Below are positions 47,414 to 55,399 of a stretch of 64,000 nt of DNA, one piece after another. The translations under genes were made by a program, and so were the position numbers. The notes below the pieces were generated by a model. It did no database searches, was not told where the DNA came from, and was given only the letters and a program-made list of their open reading frames with translations. Numbering within the stretch: the stretch's first letter is position 1; each line of letters starts with the position of its first letter. The DNA comes from Taibaiella sp. KBW10 (lineage in GTDB: Bacteria; Bacteroidota; Bacteroidia; Chitinophagales; Chitinophagaceae): the NCBI RefSeq assembly GCF_003852495.1, contig NZ_QAJI01000001.1, forward strand, positions 256,786 to 320,785, given 5' to 3'.

Positions 47414-47803
47414 TTAGCCGGGAATGGTCTCAACGAGTATTTCCCTACCCTGAAGGTCATAATAAATACAGGTCATGGCATCGAGCGATACTATCCATTT
47501 CTCAATGCCTGTCTCTGCGCAATGCCTGCAGAACGTATTGTAGTCTGTCTGTCCCTGCTGGTGCGTCTTAAGGTATTGTACAAATTGTTCTTTATTGCTT
47601 TCCGAGGCGATCGTCAGTGCCTCGTATTGGGGTGAAGAGGTTCGTTCAAAATGCGGGGCACCGTAATAACGGGTGTGGCTATCTGCTACAAAAGTTTCAA
47701 AGCCGATAACTCCCATAGCCTTAATTTCTTGAATGTAGCCGGGAAAATCAGCTCCGGAACGTACTTTTTCATGTGCTTTTTCAATAGCATCTATCGTAAA
47801 CAT
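47414..47803 (-). CDS. DUF1398 (YbcV-like) family protein
   Basis: 129 aa; matches the DUF1398 layout: helical N-terminus FTIDAIEKAHEKVRSGADFPGYIQ, then GVIGFETFVADSHTRYYG, and a C-terminal CIYYDLQGREILVE strand. Cytosolic. Function of the family is not established. Convergent with ccmF. Confidence 0.85.
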   Translation of the reverse strand: MFTIDAIEKAHEKVRSGADFPGYIQEIKAMGVIGFETFVADSHTRYYGAPHFERTSSPQYEALTIASESNKEQFVQYLKTHQQGQTDYNTFCRHCAETGIEKWIVSLDAMTCIYYDLQGREILVETIPG

Positions 47804-47836
47804 ATCATCTTATTTTTTTTATTTTCAATCAGGATT

Positions 47837-47844
47837 CAAATATA
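47837..47844 (-). promoter_or_regulatory. -7 box of the DUF1398 gene
   Basis: Minus strand TATATTTG, 34 bp before the ATG. Confidence 0.4.
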
Positions 47845-47883
47845 AAGATTATCCCTTTCTGAAGTAGATGCTTTTCTAACTTG

Positions 47884-48648
47884 TTACAGTCTTCGATAGT
47901 GGCTGTTGATACCAAATATTTTATAGGCAATACCGACATTAAACGCCGTATTGCCGGTACTCAGATAACTGTTTAATTTTTTATAATGAGCATGGTTGTA
48001 TTCTACAGTGGCAAATAGCGCCAAAAAATGATTATCGCTCTCAACCCGGAAATACTTATTGATGGTTATGCCACTCACGAAACTGCTTAATTTACCCAGA
48101 TTATGGCTCACTGTTCCCGGTTTGGAAGCATCGTAGTGTAAGGCAAGCGTTTCATTAAGCCCTAAAGCAATAAACGGTTCTACCGAAAAATTGCCCGGTA
48201 TATTGAATCCATAGCCGACAAAATAATCAATATGGTTCATATTGACGGTAGTGTCTTTTTCCACAAGCCGGTCTCCGATAGTCATCGTTTGCCGATTAAT
48301 CGTCGTTGCTGTTCTGAATTTCACCCCTATGTTCCAATGATTATATACAATTGCAGCACCACCACCGAGGCCTTCACTACGGGTTCCTAACCAGTTTTTG
48401 GTGCTGCCTTGATATTGCTGGTGCAGGTATCCTACCTCTAATCTCAGGCCCAAACGACCCACCTTACGACAGGAAACCACCTGGTACGGAACAAATGTGG
48501 TATCTCCCAAATGCTTTAAACTGTTTTGGTTATTGACTTCATAGGTATCCCTTCCGCAATAAGTTGTCCGGTCAATCATTTGTGCAAATACAATCGGGCT
48601 ATTGAAGAGTAATAAAATAATCAGGAGTAAATTTCCAGGTCGCGTCAT
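47884..48648 (-). CDS. Predicted outer-membrane beta-barrel protein, unknown function
   Basis: 254 aa from ATG 48648, which begins a signal peptide (MTRPGNLLLIILLLFNSPIVFAQ); an in-frame extension upstream would run into the phosphoesterase gene and lacks signal character. The mature part has alternating aromatic beta-strands (LRLEVGYLHQ, NHWNIGVKFR, NHFLALFATVEYNHA) and ends NSHYRRL, consistent with a small barrel. Not assigned to a family. Begins 10 bp after the phosphoesterase stop and may be co-transcribed. Confidence 0.7.
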   Translation of the reverse strand: MTRPGNLLLIILLLFNSPIVFAQMIDRTTYCGRDTYEVNNQNSLKHLGDTTFVPYQVVSCRKVGRLGLRLEVGYLHQQYQGSTKNWLGTRSEGLGGGAAIVYNHWNIGVKFRTATTINRQTMTIGDRLVEKDTTVNMNHIDYFVGYGFNIPGNFSVEPFIALGLNETLALHYDASKPGTVSHNLGKLSSFVSGITINKYFRVESDNHFLALFATVEYNHAHYKKLNSYLSTGNTAFNVGIAYKIFGINSHYRRL

Positions 48649-48658
48649 CTTATGGATT

Positions 48659-49498
48659 TTATGCTTTGCGTAAGGTAAACAGGGTAATTTCCGGCCGTAC
48701 ATTAAAGCGCACCTGAAAGGAATGGCCTAAGGCACGGTTAATGTATAAGGTTCGGCCGTCTTCCAGATCGATCAAACCGGCTGTATACTTTTTATTTTGC
48801 ACCGGGATAACCGGCGGCGGTAAAAAAGGAGGCTTACATTGCCCACCATGAGTATGCCCGGCAAGAATCCAACCTTGATAGCCATTCCAGATTTGTTCAT
48901 CACAGGCATCCGGATTATGACACAGTACAATGGTTGCCTTTTGGGCATCGTATGCGGGCATTACCCGTTCCGGATGAAAACAAGGACTCCAATAGTCATC
49001 CAGTCCAATGATTGTAAGCCCATGCAGTAAAACTTGCTGGTTACGTAACAAAAGCATACCACTTTGCCGGAGTACATCGGAGACGCGATCCGCTACCGGA
49101 AGCTCTTTCCAGGCACGGCCATAATCATGATTACCCAAAATACCTACAGTACCCAAAGTACCGGTAACGATATGTTGCATTACGGTTTCCAATTGCTCCA
49201 GTTGTGTTTCATTTTCCCAACTCACAAAATCACCCGTATACACTGCAAAGTCCGGTTTATAGGCTTGTGCCGCTTTAAAGGAATCGATAATATACTGCCA
49301 GTCGAAGCGATTACCAATATGCATATCACTGATCTGCATTAATGTTTTTCCAATCAGCTGTTCCGGCAGGTTTTTTACCGGCATTTTTACATGAACAAAC
49401 TCCATCCATTTGGGTTCGATTTGCCAGGCGTATAATCCGGTGAGCATAGTCACGCCTGCCAGGCCCAAAGCACCTTTAATAAATTTTCTTCTCTGCAT
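48659..49498 (-). CDS. Metallophosphoesterase with Tat-like signal
   Basis: 279-aa calcineurin-like phosphoesterase (YkuE/UDP-2,3-diacylglucosamine-pyrophosphatase-like class). Metal ligands: ISDMHIGNRFD, YTGDFVSWEN, GNHDYG, LCHNPD and GHTHGGQ. The N-terminus MQRRKFIKGALGLAGVTML has a twin-arginine RRKFIK motif and a hydrophobic core, suggesting export or membrane anchoring. Substrate unknown. Confidence 0.88.
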   Translation of the reverse strand: MQRRKFIKGALGLAGVTMLTGLYAWQIEPKWMEFVHVKMPVKNLPEQLIGKTLMQISDMHIGNRFDWQYIIDSFKAAQAYKPDFAVYTGDFVSWENETQLEQLETVMQHIVTGTLGTVGILGNHDYGRAWKELPVADRVSDVLRQSGMLLLRNQQVLLHGLTIIGLDDYWSPCFHPERVMPAYDAQKATIVLCHNPDACDEQIWNGYQGWILAGHTHGGQCKPPFLPPPVIPVQNKKYTAGLIDLEDGRTLYINRALGHSFQVRFNVRPEITLFTLRKA

Positions 49499-49700
49499 GA
49501 ATGCTTTTCTGTTGCTTAAAAAACGAATGAACCTTACTGTTTGGTATAAAGGTTAGCACCCTCTTCTCTTTATGTTTTTTATTACTCAATACGCCCGGAA
49601 GACAGGGAAATGCGAGCACCTCATTTTGTCATTCCAACCTAAGGAGGAATCAGTATAATGCGCTGAAGTCCTTACTGCACTTCCAAAAGACAAAAGGAAA
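49499..49700. other. Intergenic region with a short palindrome
   Basis: No gene seen. Contains ATTCCAACCTAAGGAGGAAT (49631-49650), an imperfect palindrome that resembles short dispersed repeats common in Bacteroidota intergenic DNA; only one copy is in the window. Confidence 0.35.
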
Positions 49701-50798
49701 CTATTCCACACTTATGCGCATACTATTTGTAATTTCCACAGGCCTACCGTTAAGCTTTCCCGGCCGCCACAACGGCAAACGAGCCAGACGTTCTTTATAC
49801 ATGGGCATCAACACTTGGTTGAATTGTCCTTCTATATTAATCAGTTCAGTTCCACCTTCCCTCGTAATTTTATAAACTATGTTATAGGTCCCGTTCAGGT
49901 CATATTGCAAATTGTAGACCACATCGCGCAGCACGGAACGTATTTCCGTCACAAAAGCATCATATCCTTTAGGAAACTCTGGCCCCTGTTCTACAGAACG
50001 AAAGACCTCAACAGGCGGTGGCAACAGACCGAAGCCTTCGCCCGATTCTTTTAATAAAGTAGCATAGGAGGCATGTTGCTGCTTTTTAAGCAGGCTGCCT
50101 TTTTCTGAATAAAACGACCAGGTAAGGCAGGGCTTATCACGGTAATAGTAGCAAAGGCTCTTTATACGGCCATTAGCATGGTACATCTTTGTACAGTGGA
50201 TCGTCAGCTTTTTGATCAACGTATCAAAAGAAAAGGCCTCGAGTGTTCCGCTCTGTGTGTATATCTTTAATGTAGAATCGCCGCGGTTGTTGAATGTGGT
50301 ATAAGTGTGTACCGGACCATCTTTCAGATAATAATCTATACGTACCGAATCAGTGCCGCCTATGGCGTAGTACAGCTTGCTACCGTTTTGTGTATTTTGG
50401 CGCAGGTACACTTTATCGCTGGAATACATAAAGGAATAATAATATCTTTGTTTCCGGCTTGGCCCCGATAGGTCAATGCTATCTGTATACACTATATCCT
50501 GTTCCATGTATTTCATGACTTCGCTGCTTACTTTACCTCCTCTTCTGCAGGTAAAGGCAGTATTTACCTTGCCGGAAACAATGACAGAATCTTCTTGCTG
50601 TTCGCGATGTAGCAGCAATAGTGTATAGCCCTGATAATCGTCCCAGGCAACGGAAAGCTCACGACTGCCTCTGTAGGTAATTTTCTTATCCCGGCGTGCA
50701 TCTTTAACGTGCGGTGCGGCTGATGCTTTTGCATAGCCTGTCGCTCCCATAACCAACAGGAAACAACAATATAAGGAATAAACAATCAGGGCTTTCAT
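49701..50798 (-). CDS. Exported protein with TonB C-terminal-like domain
   Basis: 365 aa from ATG 50798 (MKALIVYSLYCCFLLVMGATGYAKA signal peptide region, split over a helix). Middle region has MORN/YwqK-like beta repeats (TLKIYTQSGTLEAFSFD, YHANGRIKSLCYYYRD). The C-terminal ~90 residues (EQGPEFPKGYDAFVTEI, NIVYKITREGGTELINIEG, RLPLWRPGKLNGRPVEI) match the TonB-C domain common in Bacteroidota envelope proteins, here without the usual TonB membrane anchor. Role unknown. Confidence 0.7.
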   Translation of the reverse strand: MKALIVYSLYCCFLLVMGATGYAKASAAPHVKDARRDKKITYRGSRELSVAWDDYQGYTLLLLHREQQEDSVIVSGKVNTAFTCRRGGKVSSEVMKYMEQDIVYTDSIDLSGPSRKQRYYYSFMYSSDKVYLRQNTQNGSKLYYAIGGTDSVRIDYYLKDGPVHTYTTFNNRGDSTLKIYTQSGTLEAFSFDTLIKKLTIHCTKMYHANGRIKSLCYYYRDKPCLTWSFYSEKGSLLKKQQHASYATLLKESGEGFGLLPPPVEVFRSVEQGPEFPKGYDAFVTEIRSVLRDVVYNLQYDLNGTYNIVYKITREGGTELINIEGQFNQVLMPMYKERLARLPLWRPGKLNGRPVEITNSMRISVE

Positions 50799-50881
50799 GT
50801 AGTATCTAATTTTCACAAACAAAGTCGGGGGTACTTTTCATGGTGCCCACACAATATTAAAAATACAATATTTAGCGCATT

Positions 50882-50931
50882 AAAAAAGTCTTTCTGTTAT
50901 CGCAGCCTACTCCTGATCTCAGAAAGACTTT
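50882..50931 (-). terminator. Terminator overlapping the nadV 3' end
   Basis: Minus strand AAAGTCTTTCTG / CAGAAAGACTTT, 12-bp perfect stem, then Ts. The 5' arm is within the last codons and the stop codon lies in the loop. Confidence 0.75.
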
Positions 50932-52345
50932 GATCAATCAGTAGCTTCCCATCCCGGAATACTTCTTTAAGTGCTCCTTTTTGTTCCTCCTCCCAGCTTA
51001 CCTGATCGGTTAGGGTATAACTACCCTCTTTAAGGGAAATGTTCATTAAACCCTTGGCCGATTTTTTGGTACCATCATCGGTTATCGGATCCTTATAGAT
51101 AGCTCTTCCTTCCCCGTTTACCTCGCCATACGTCGCTTTCATCGCAAAACCGAAGGTATCCCTCGTATTGTACTGATAAGTAAAAGAGCCAATACCCAAA
51201 ACAATATTGGTAGACGCAAAACCTTTAGTTTTAAGCCTTGCACAAATCTGCTCCGCTCTTTCCAGGGTAATACTGTCGCCATAAATGGCACCGATCTGCG
51301 GGATCAGCTCTTTGTATCCCTTCTCATTAATGCTCCCTCCGAATACATCCCATAATAATTCGATAACCCCTTTTCTCTCTACTGCAGTTGCCGCTTCGGG
51401 ATCGCCGCAAATAATGGCTACCGGATCGCCACTGTCCGGGCGGATCACTACCTTTCCGTCCCGTTCTGTAATTTCTTTCTTTAAACGGGGGAGATAATCG
51501 GTCAGCACTTTCCAGAGATCCCAGGTATCGGATACAATTGAAACAATTCCTTTTGGGTAAACCGCAGTGATCAGTCTCCGGAACGTTGCTAACTCCCCTT
51601 CTGTCGTACCCATACACATCACAGAATGCTCTGTTGCGGCTACTGAACCACCGATCAGCTCCCGTTCTGCATCTGCATTGTAATAGGTCTCCAGGAAGTC
51701 TATGGCAGGGATGGTATCGGTTCCGGTAAAACTCAGCAAATGACCGGCCGCAGAGGTTGTGGCGGCTTCTATACCTGCCATTCCCCTCATGGAGAAGTCA
51801 TGTGCCTGCCAATCTACGAAGCCCGGTGCAGAAGCGGTTTCTACCGCATAGCGATCCAGTATTTTCCGGTATTGCAGGGCGATTGTCGCAGAGGTACAGG
51901 GCAACCATATGACTGCAGAAAGCAGGGTTTCAAAATAATTGGTGAGCCAGAAAAACTCCGGGCGCGTATTGTACATCGTAAACATCGGCACCCTCAGCGG
52001 CACTTTTGCACCTTCCGGCAAGGCTTTAAACACCATCGGGATATAACCAAGGTCATGCAAGGCAGCAATGTGCGCTGTACCTACCTGATTTTCGCCCAAA
52101 TAGCAATTAATACGTCTTGCATAGGCTGCCACTACCTCCTCTTTGGGTTGTTTAAAGAAAAAAGTATCAAAATCCTGGATAATATATTTTTTGATAAAAT
52201 ACTGCAGCCCGAAAAAAATGATCTCTTCAATTCCATCCATTCTGCTTTTGCGCGGGGTCCAGTTGGAGTAAACCAAGCTGGTTCCTTCGGGATATTGTCT
52301 TCTGTGATCTGCTTTGTAGCCGTCTGTAAGGAGTAAAGGATTCAT
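50897..52345 (-). CDS. nadV: Nicotinamide phosphoribosyltransferase (NAMPT/NadV type)
   Basis: 482 aa, NAMPT length and motifs. N-terminus LLTDGYKADHRRQYPEGTSLVYSNWTPR, dimer/active-site segment VDWQAHDFSMRGMAGIEAA, SVAATEHSVM with the PRPP-site region, and VIRPDSGDP. Converts nicotinamide and PRPP to NMN in NAD salvage. Its promoter has a palindromic site shared with nrtR and the prs paralogue, so it is predicted to be an NrtR target. Last gene of the island on this strand. Confidence 0.94.
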   Translation of the reverse strand: MNPLLLTDGYKADHRRQYPEGTSLVYSNWTPRKSRMDGIEEIIFFGLQYFIKKYIIQDFDTFFFKQPKEEVVAAYARRINCYLGENQVGTAHIAALHDLGYIPMVFKALPEGAKVPLRVPMFTMYNTRPEFFWLTNYFETLLSAVIWLPCTSATIALQYRKILDRYAVETASAPGFVDWQAHDFSMRGMAGIEAATTSAAGHLLSFTGTDTIPAIDFLETYYNADAERELIGGSVAATEHSVMCMGTTEGELATFRRLITAVYPKGIVSIVSDTWDLWKVLTDYLPRLKKEITERDGKVVIRPDSGDPVAIICGDPEAATAVERKGVIELLWDVFGGSINEKGYKELIPQIGAIYGDSITLERAEQICARLKTKGFASTNIVLGIGSFTYQYNTRDTFGFAMKATYGEVNGEGRAIYKDPITDDGTKKSAKGLMNISLKEGSYTLTDQVSWEEEQKGALKEVFRDGKLLIDQSLSEIRSRLR

Positions 52346-52356
52346 AAGATTTCTAT

Positions 52357-52377
52357 TTTGCGTAAATTATACACAAA
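52357..52377. promoter_or_regulatory. Predicted NrtR operator in the nadV promoter
   Basis: TTTGCGT-N7-ACACAAA; one mismatch from the palindrome in the other two promoters. It overlaps the -7 box TATATTTG (minus strand, 52374-52381), so a bound protein would block RNA polymerase. Confidence 0.6.
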
Positions 52378-52432
52378 TATACATTTATTATTGTAGCGTG
52401 TATAATTTTATGGATATTTTAAAAGATTTATT

Positions 52433-53161
52433 TTAGCTCCGGCCTTTTTCCTGAGGATATAATTCCGGTAAGGGATCACTTTGCCAAAACGTTTTTGTAT
52501 CGATATCCATTATACTCAGTCTACCGGTAAAACCAGCGCCGGTATCGATATTCCATACATTACAGCCATTCATCGGAGTGCCTTGTTTATAATTCAAAGT
52601 CGGCGTATGGCCAATATAAATCTCCTTAAACAAGAGCAGTCTTTTCAGGTATAGCGCTGAATGCTGCTCTATACGATTATCCATTGTCAACGCCAGTTCC
52701 CAAAGCGTCCTGTCCCAATTATACATGGAATGATGAAATTCCTGATCGGGCCCGTGCATTGAGGTAAAGCCGGCATGAATGAACAACCTGTTCTGCACAT
52801 CTACATAATAATTACGCAGGCGTTCATAAAAATCAATATGGGTGATAAGCGCTTGTTCCGGTACCTGTTTATAGCTGTTGATTGTTGCTACACCTCCATG
52901 TCTCAGCCAGTTATCTGTGGCTTTACCTTCTGCCAGCCAATTGTACGCATAGACATCATGATTTCCTTTGATAAAAATGCATTTGTATTGTGATTCCAGT
53001 AACATCAGGAAATCAATAACCCCTGCCGATTCACTCCAGCCGTCCACATAATCACCCAAAAAAATCAGGGTGTCTTTAGTAGTTACTCCGGCACGTTCCA
53101 GCACTTGTTGTAAGGCTTTTAATCCTCCGTGAATATCTCCTATAACTAATGTCCTGTTCAT
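52433..53161 (-). CDS. Calcineurin-like Ser/Thr phosphatase-type phosphoesterase
   Basis: 242 aa from ATG 53161, whose ATGA overlaps the stop of the 2OG-Fe(II) gene; an in-frame start 12 bp earlier is less likely. PPP-type metal motifs: GDIHGGLKAL, FLGDYVDGW, IKGNHDVY and IGHTPTLNY. Such proteins (PrpE/ApaH-like) cleave phosphoproteins, Ap4A-like dinucleotides or RNA 5' caps. Its place between KptA and NadV suggests a nucleotide or RNA end substrate. Confidence 0.88.
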   Translation of the reverse strand: MNRTLVIGDIHGGLKALQQVLERAGVTTKDTLIFLGDYVDGWSESAGVIDFLMLLESQYKCIFIKGNHDVYAYNWLAEGKATDNWLRHGGVATINSYKQVPEQALITHIDFYERLRNYYVDVQNRLFIHAGFTSMHGPDQEFHHSMYNWDRTLWELALTMDNRIEQHSALYLKRLLLFKEIYIGHTPTLNYKQGTPMNGCNVWNIDTGAGFTGRLSIMDIDTKTFWQSDPLPELYPQEKGRS

Positions 53162-53727
53162 ATATGTTCGCATTCATTAGGAAACAGGTACAGCACATCG
53201 GTTCTTAATACATATTTACAACCCGATGAAACCATACTTCCTTGGTGTTTTAAAGGATGAAGAAAGACAAGGGCCTGGCCGGTTACCGGCGCAATCTCAG
53301 TACCGTCTTCGAATATAGTAGCGCCGCCTTCAAAACCTTCATTCAGGTAAATCAAGAAGGTTAAACAACTACGCTCCCGCTCATTTCGCTTAAAGCTGCC
53401 GTCCCGGTGCTGTTTAAATCGCTGCCTCTCGCTGTATTTATAAAACCGGAACATCTCATTAAAACCCCTGGCCATGCCACCGTTTATAGATGCAGGGATA
53501 AATGCTTTGGCTTTTTCCCAGAGCTTTGCCGCCAGCCCAGGGTCATCATACATAATACGCTCGTTATTTCGTATCCCGGTGAACTTCCGTTGAACGCCAT
53601 TCCCAAAATCCACCTCAGCTTCTTTAAAGCCGATCATTTCCGCTTTCCTGATGAGCGCAGCACAGTCGGCTTCATCCAGGAAATGCCGGATTACAAACAG
53701 GTCATCACTATAAGGATACTTCTCCAT
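53158..53727 (-). CDS. 2OG-Fe(II) oxygenase family protein
   Basis: 189 aa. Double-stranded beta-helix with the HxD motif in RFKQHRDGSF, distal His in HPLKHQGS and the 2OG-binding Arg in YVLRTDVLY; EGGATIFEDG is typical of prolyl-4-hydroxylase-like members. Substrate unknown; family members hydroxylate proteins or demethylate nucleic acid bases. Starts 5 bp after kptA and overlaps the phosphatase gene by ATGA, so all three are one translation unit. Confidence 0.88.
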   Translation of the reverse strand: MEKYPYSDDLFVIRHFLDEADCAALIRKAEMIGFKEAEVDFGNGVQRKFTGIRNNERIMYDDPGLAAKLWEKAKAFIPASINGGMARGFNEMFRFYKYSERQRFKQHRDGSFKRNERERSCLTFLIYLNEGFEGGATIFEDGTEIAPVTGQALVFLHPLKHQGSMVSSGCKYVLRTDVLYLFPNECEHI

Positions 53728-53732
53728 AATAC

Positions 53733-54275
53733 TTATTTTAGAATATACTGGATCGCGACATAATCAGTGAGCCAAACGCCATTCTCTGAAAGATAAAAGA
53801 CGACACCGTCTTCCTGCATTTTTTGCGCACAAATCGTCAATACCTCCGGACTGCCATGTCTTGACCCGACAGCAAGGGCAGTAGCGCGATCTACACTTAA
53901 ATGTACATGATGCCGGCTTCTCTTCTCAATGCCCTGTTCCCGGATAGCCGATACCGATTTGGAGCCGGTACCATGATAGAGGTATTCCGGTGGATCCTGT
54001 GCTTGTAAGCCAATATCAATACTAATAGAATGCCCTTGGCTGGCTCTGATTCGGGTATGATCTTCATTAAAAGCAAATCGTTTTTTCTCATTTGTTGCTA
54101 CGATGTCTTCAAGATCTTCCATCGTAAACTGCAAAAATGCATGTGTATTCTTCTGCATCAGTTCGGCTACCGCTACCCAACCATTTTCATCCAGTTCCAA
54201 ACCTATCGTTTCGGGATGATGCCGGAGCAGATAACTCAGGTATTTACTTACTGATTTTTTATGTTTATCGTTCAT
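53733..54275 (-). CDS. kptA: RNA 2'-phosphotransferase (KptA/Tpt1)
   Basis: 180 aa. Transfers an RNA 2'-phosphate to NAD+, releasing nicotinamide and ADP-ribose cyclic phosphate; some homologues also ADP-ribosylate RNA/DNA 5'-phosphates. Motifs: SKYLSYLLRHHPETIGL, YLYHGTGSKSV, RHHVHLSVD and ENGVWLTDYV. Complete in length. First gene of the kptA, oxygenase, phosphatase unit; nicotinamide it releases could be recycled by the downstream nadV. Confidence 0.94.
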   Translation of the reverse strand: MNDKHKKSVSKYLSYLLRHHPETIGLELDENGWVAVAELMQKNTHAFLQFTMEDLEDIVATNEKKRFAFNEDHTRIRASQGHSISIDIGLQAQDPPEYLYHGTGSKSVSAIREQGIEKRSRHHVHLSVDRATALAVGSRHGSPEVLTICAQKMQEDGVVFYLSENGVWLTDYVAIQYILK

Positions 54276-54673
54276 TATATTTTAATTGAGTATCCGCTTT
54301 TCGGAAACAAGGACTTAATTATTATTTTGGTTACTATTTATAGCTGTTGCTACCTTTTGCCTTGATGCAAAAGGTACCGCCAAAAAATCAAGGCTCTATA
54401 AATCATTGGCTAAAAATCATTGTGTCGGTCGGTAGCAAACCAAACTAGCTGCGCTCAGACAGTGGTTTGCGCCTTTAGCGACCGAGCCAACGATTTTCTT
54501 AAGGCCGGATTTATAAGGCCGGTCTTAAGCGATCTGTTCTGTACCGATTGTTTATTGTTTTCATCACAGCAATCGCCTTGATGAAAACAGGCATTTTTCG
54601 TCCTTTTGTTGCCATAAAAGGACGAACAAAATAGTGGCCTATTGCGGATTTCATAATATTTTTAAAGGCGTTT
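54276..54673. repeat. Multi-hairpin intergenic element
   Basis: Gene-free 398 bp with five stems: TACCTTTTGC/GCAAAAGGTA (54351-54376); a long imperfect cruciform with arms AATCATTG, CGGTCG, GCAAACCA and their complements (54415-54495); CTTAAGGCCGG/CCGGTCTTAAG (54498-54529); TGTTTTCATCA/TGATGAAAACA (54556-54589); TTCGTCCTTTT/AAAAGGACGAA (54597-54626). Looks like a dispersed Bacteroidota repeat or a mobile palindromic unit; no protein is encoded. Confidence 0.6.
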
Positions 54674-55216
54674 TCATTGTTGTTGTATTTTATCCCGCAC
54701 TTCCATTAGTGCAAATCCCAAAAGATTCAATCCGCGCCACTGTTTCGGCTGCAGTATTTCGGGATGGTCTTCTGCCATACCAATGCCCCAGATGGCATCT
54801 ACAGGACTGGCCTCTACCAGCACCCGGTCTTTGGTATTGCACAGAAATTCCTTTAAGGCTGCATGTTGGCTGAACTTGTGATAATTGCCATGCACCACAA
54901 TCTCATAACGATGTGCCAGCCATATCGCCTCATCATAATTTTTCACTTCCCTTCCTAATTTTTTTGCTTCGGCAGGCGTTTTCGCTGCCAGTACTGCTAG
55001 CGCTATGGCTTCATCCCCAAACAACAGCGCTTTCTGCTCCATCATCCAATGCTCCGCTGTGGCGTAGTTTTTCCCATCTACCGTAAAGGTTGCAGGCCAC
55101 CATTGACTAAAACAGCTTTTGGTAATGATTCCGTCTTTAGCCGGTCGGTGTCCCCAGAAGTACAAATACTGCTGCGCTTGTCCTGCCTGCATCAATTGCT
55201 CTATTGTATATTTCAT
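54674..55216 (-). CDS. NADAR family protein (YbiA-like)
   Basis: 180 aa, full NADAR domain: YLYFWGH, CFSQWWPATFTVDGKNYATAEHWMM (split), KNYDEAIW, KFSQHAALKEFLC, LVEASPVDAIWGIG and RGLNLLGFALM. NADAR enzymes cleave N-glycosidic bonds, including removal of ADP-ribose from guanine and hydrolysis of riboflavin precursors. Within this NAD-related island an ADP-ribose substrate is favoured. A half-operator TTTGCGTAA lies about 37 bp before its ATG. Confidence 0.9.
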   Translation of the reverse strand: MKYTIEQLMQAGQAQQYLYFWGHRPAKDGIITKSCFSQWWPATFTVDGKNYATAEHWMMEQKALLFGDEAIALAVLAAKTPAEAKKLGREVKNYDEAIWLAHRYEIVVHGNYHKFSQHAALKEFLCNTKDRVLVEASPVDAIWGIGMAEDHPEILQPKQWRGLNLLGFALMEVRDKIQQQ

Positions 55217-55399
55217 GCTCTGTTATTTTATTTTTTTTAAACTTAATATCGTTACGCAAAAGACATTTCACTTCCTTAAGGACCTCATCGCCTCAATGGC
55301 ACGCGAATAATGCAAGGGCAGCAATCCCCTAAAGTGCGATTACATAAGGATCTCCAAGCCCGCCTCCACTTAATGGGTTTAAAAAAGCGGCATTTTTCA

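Noticed and set aside
51740-52336. 198-codon plus-strand ORF opposite nadV
   Set aside because: Wholly inside the conserved nadV coding sequence on the other strand; no motif or start signal.
54634-54873. Plus-strand ORF starting in the multi-hairpin spacer
   Set aside because: Runs antisense into the NADAR gene and lacks any known motif.
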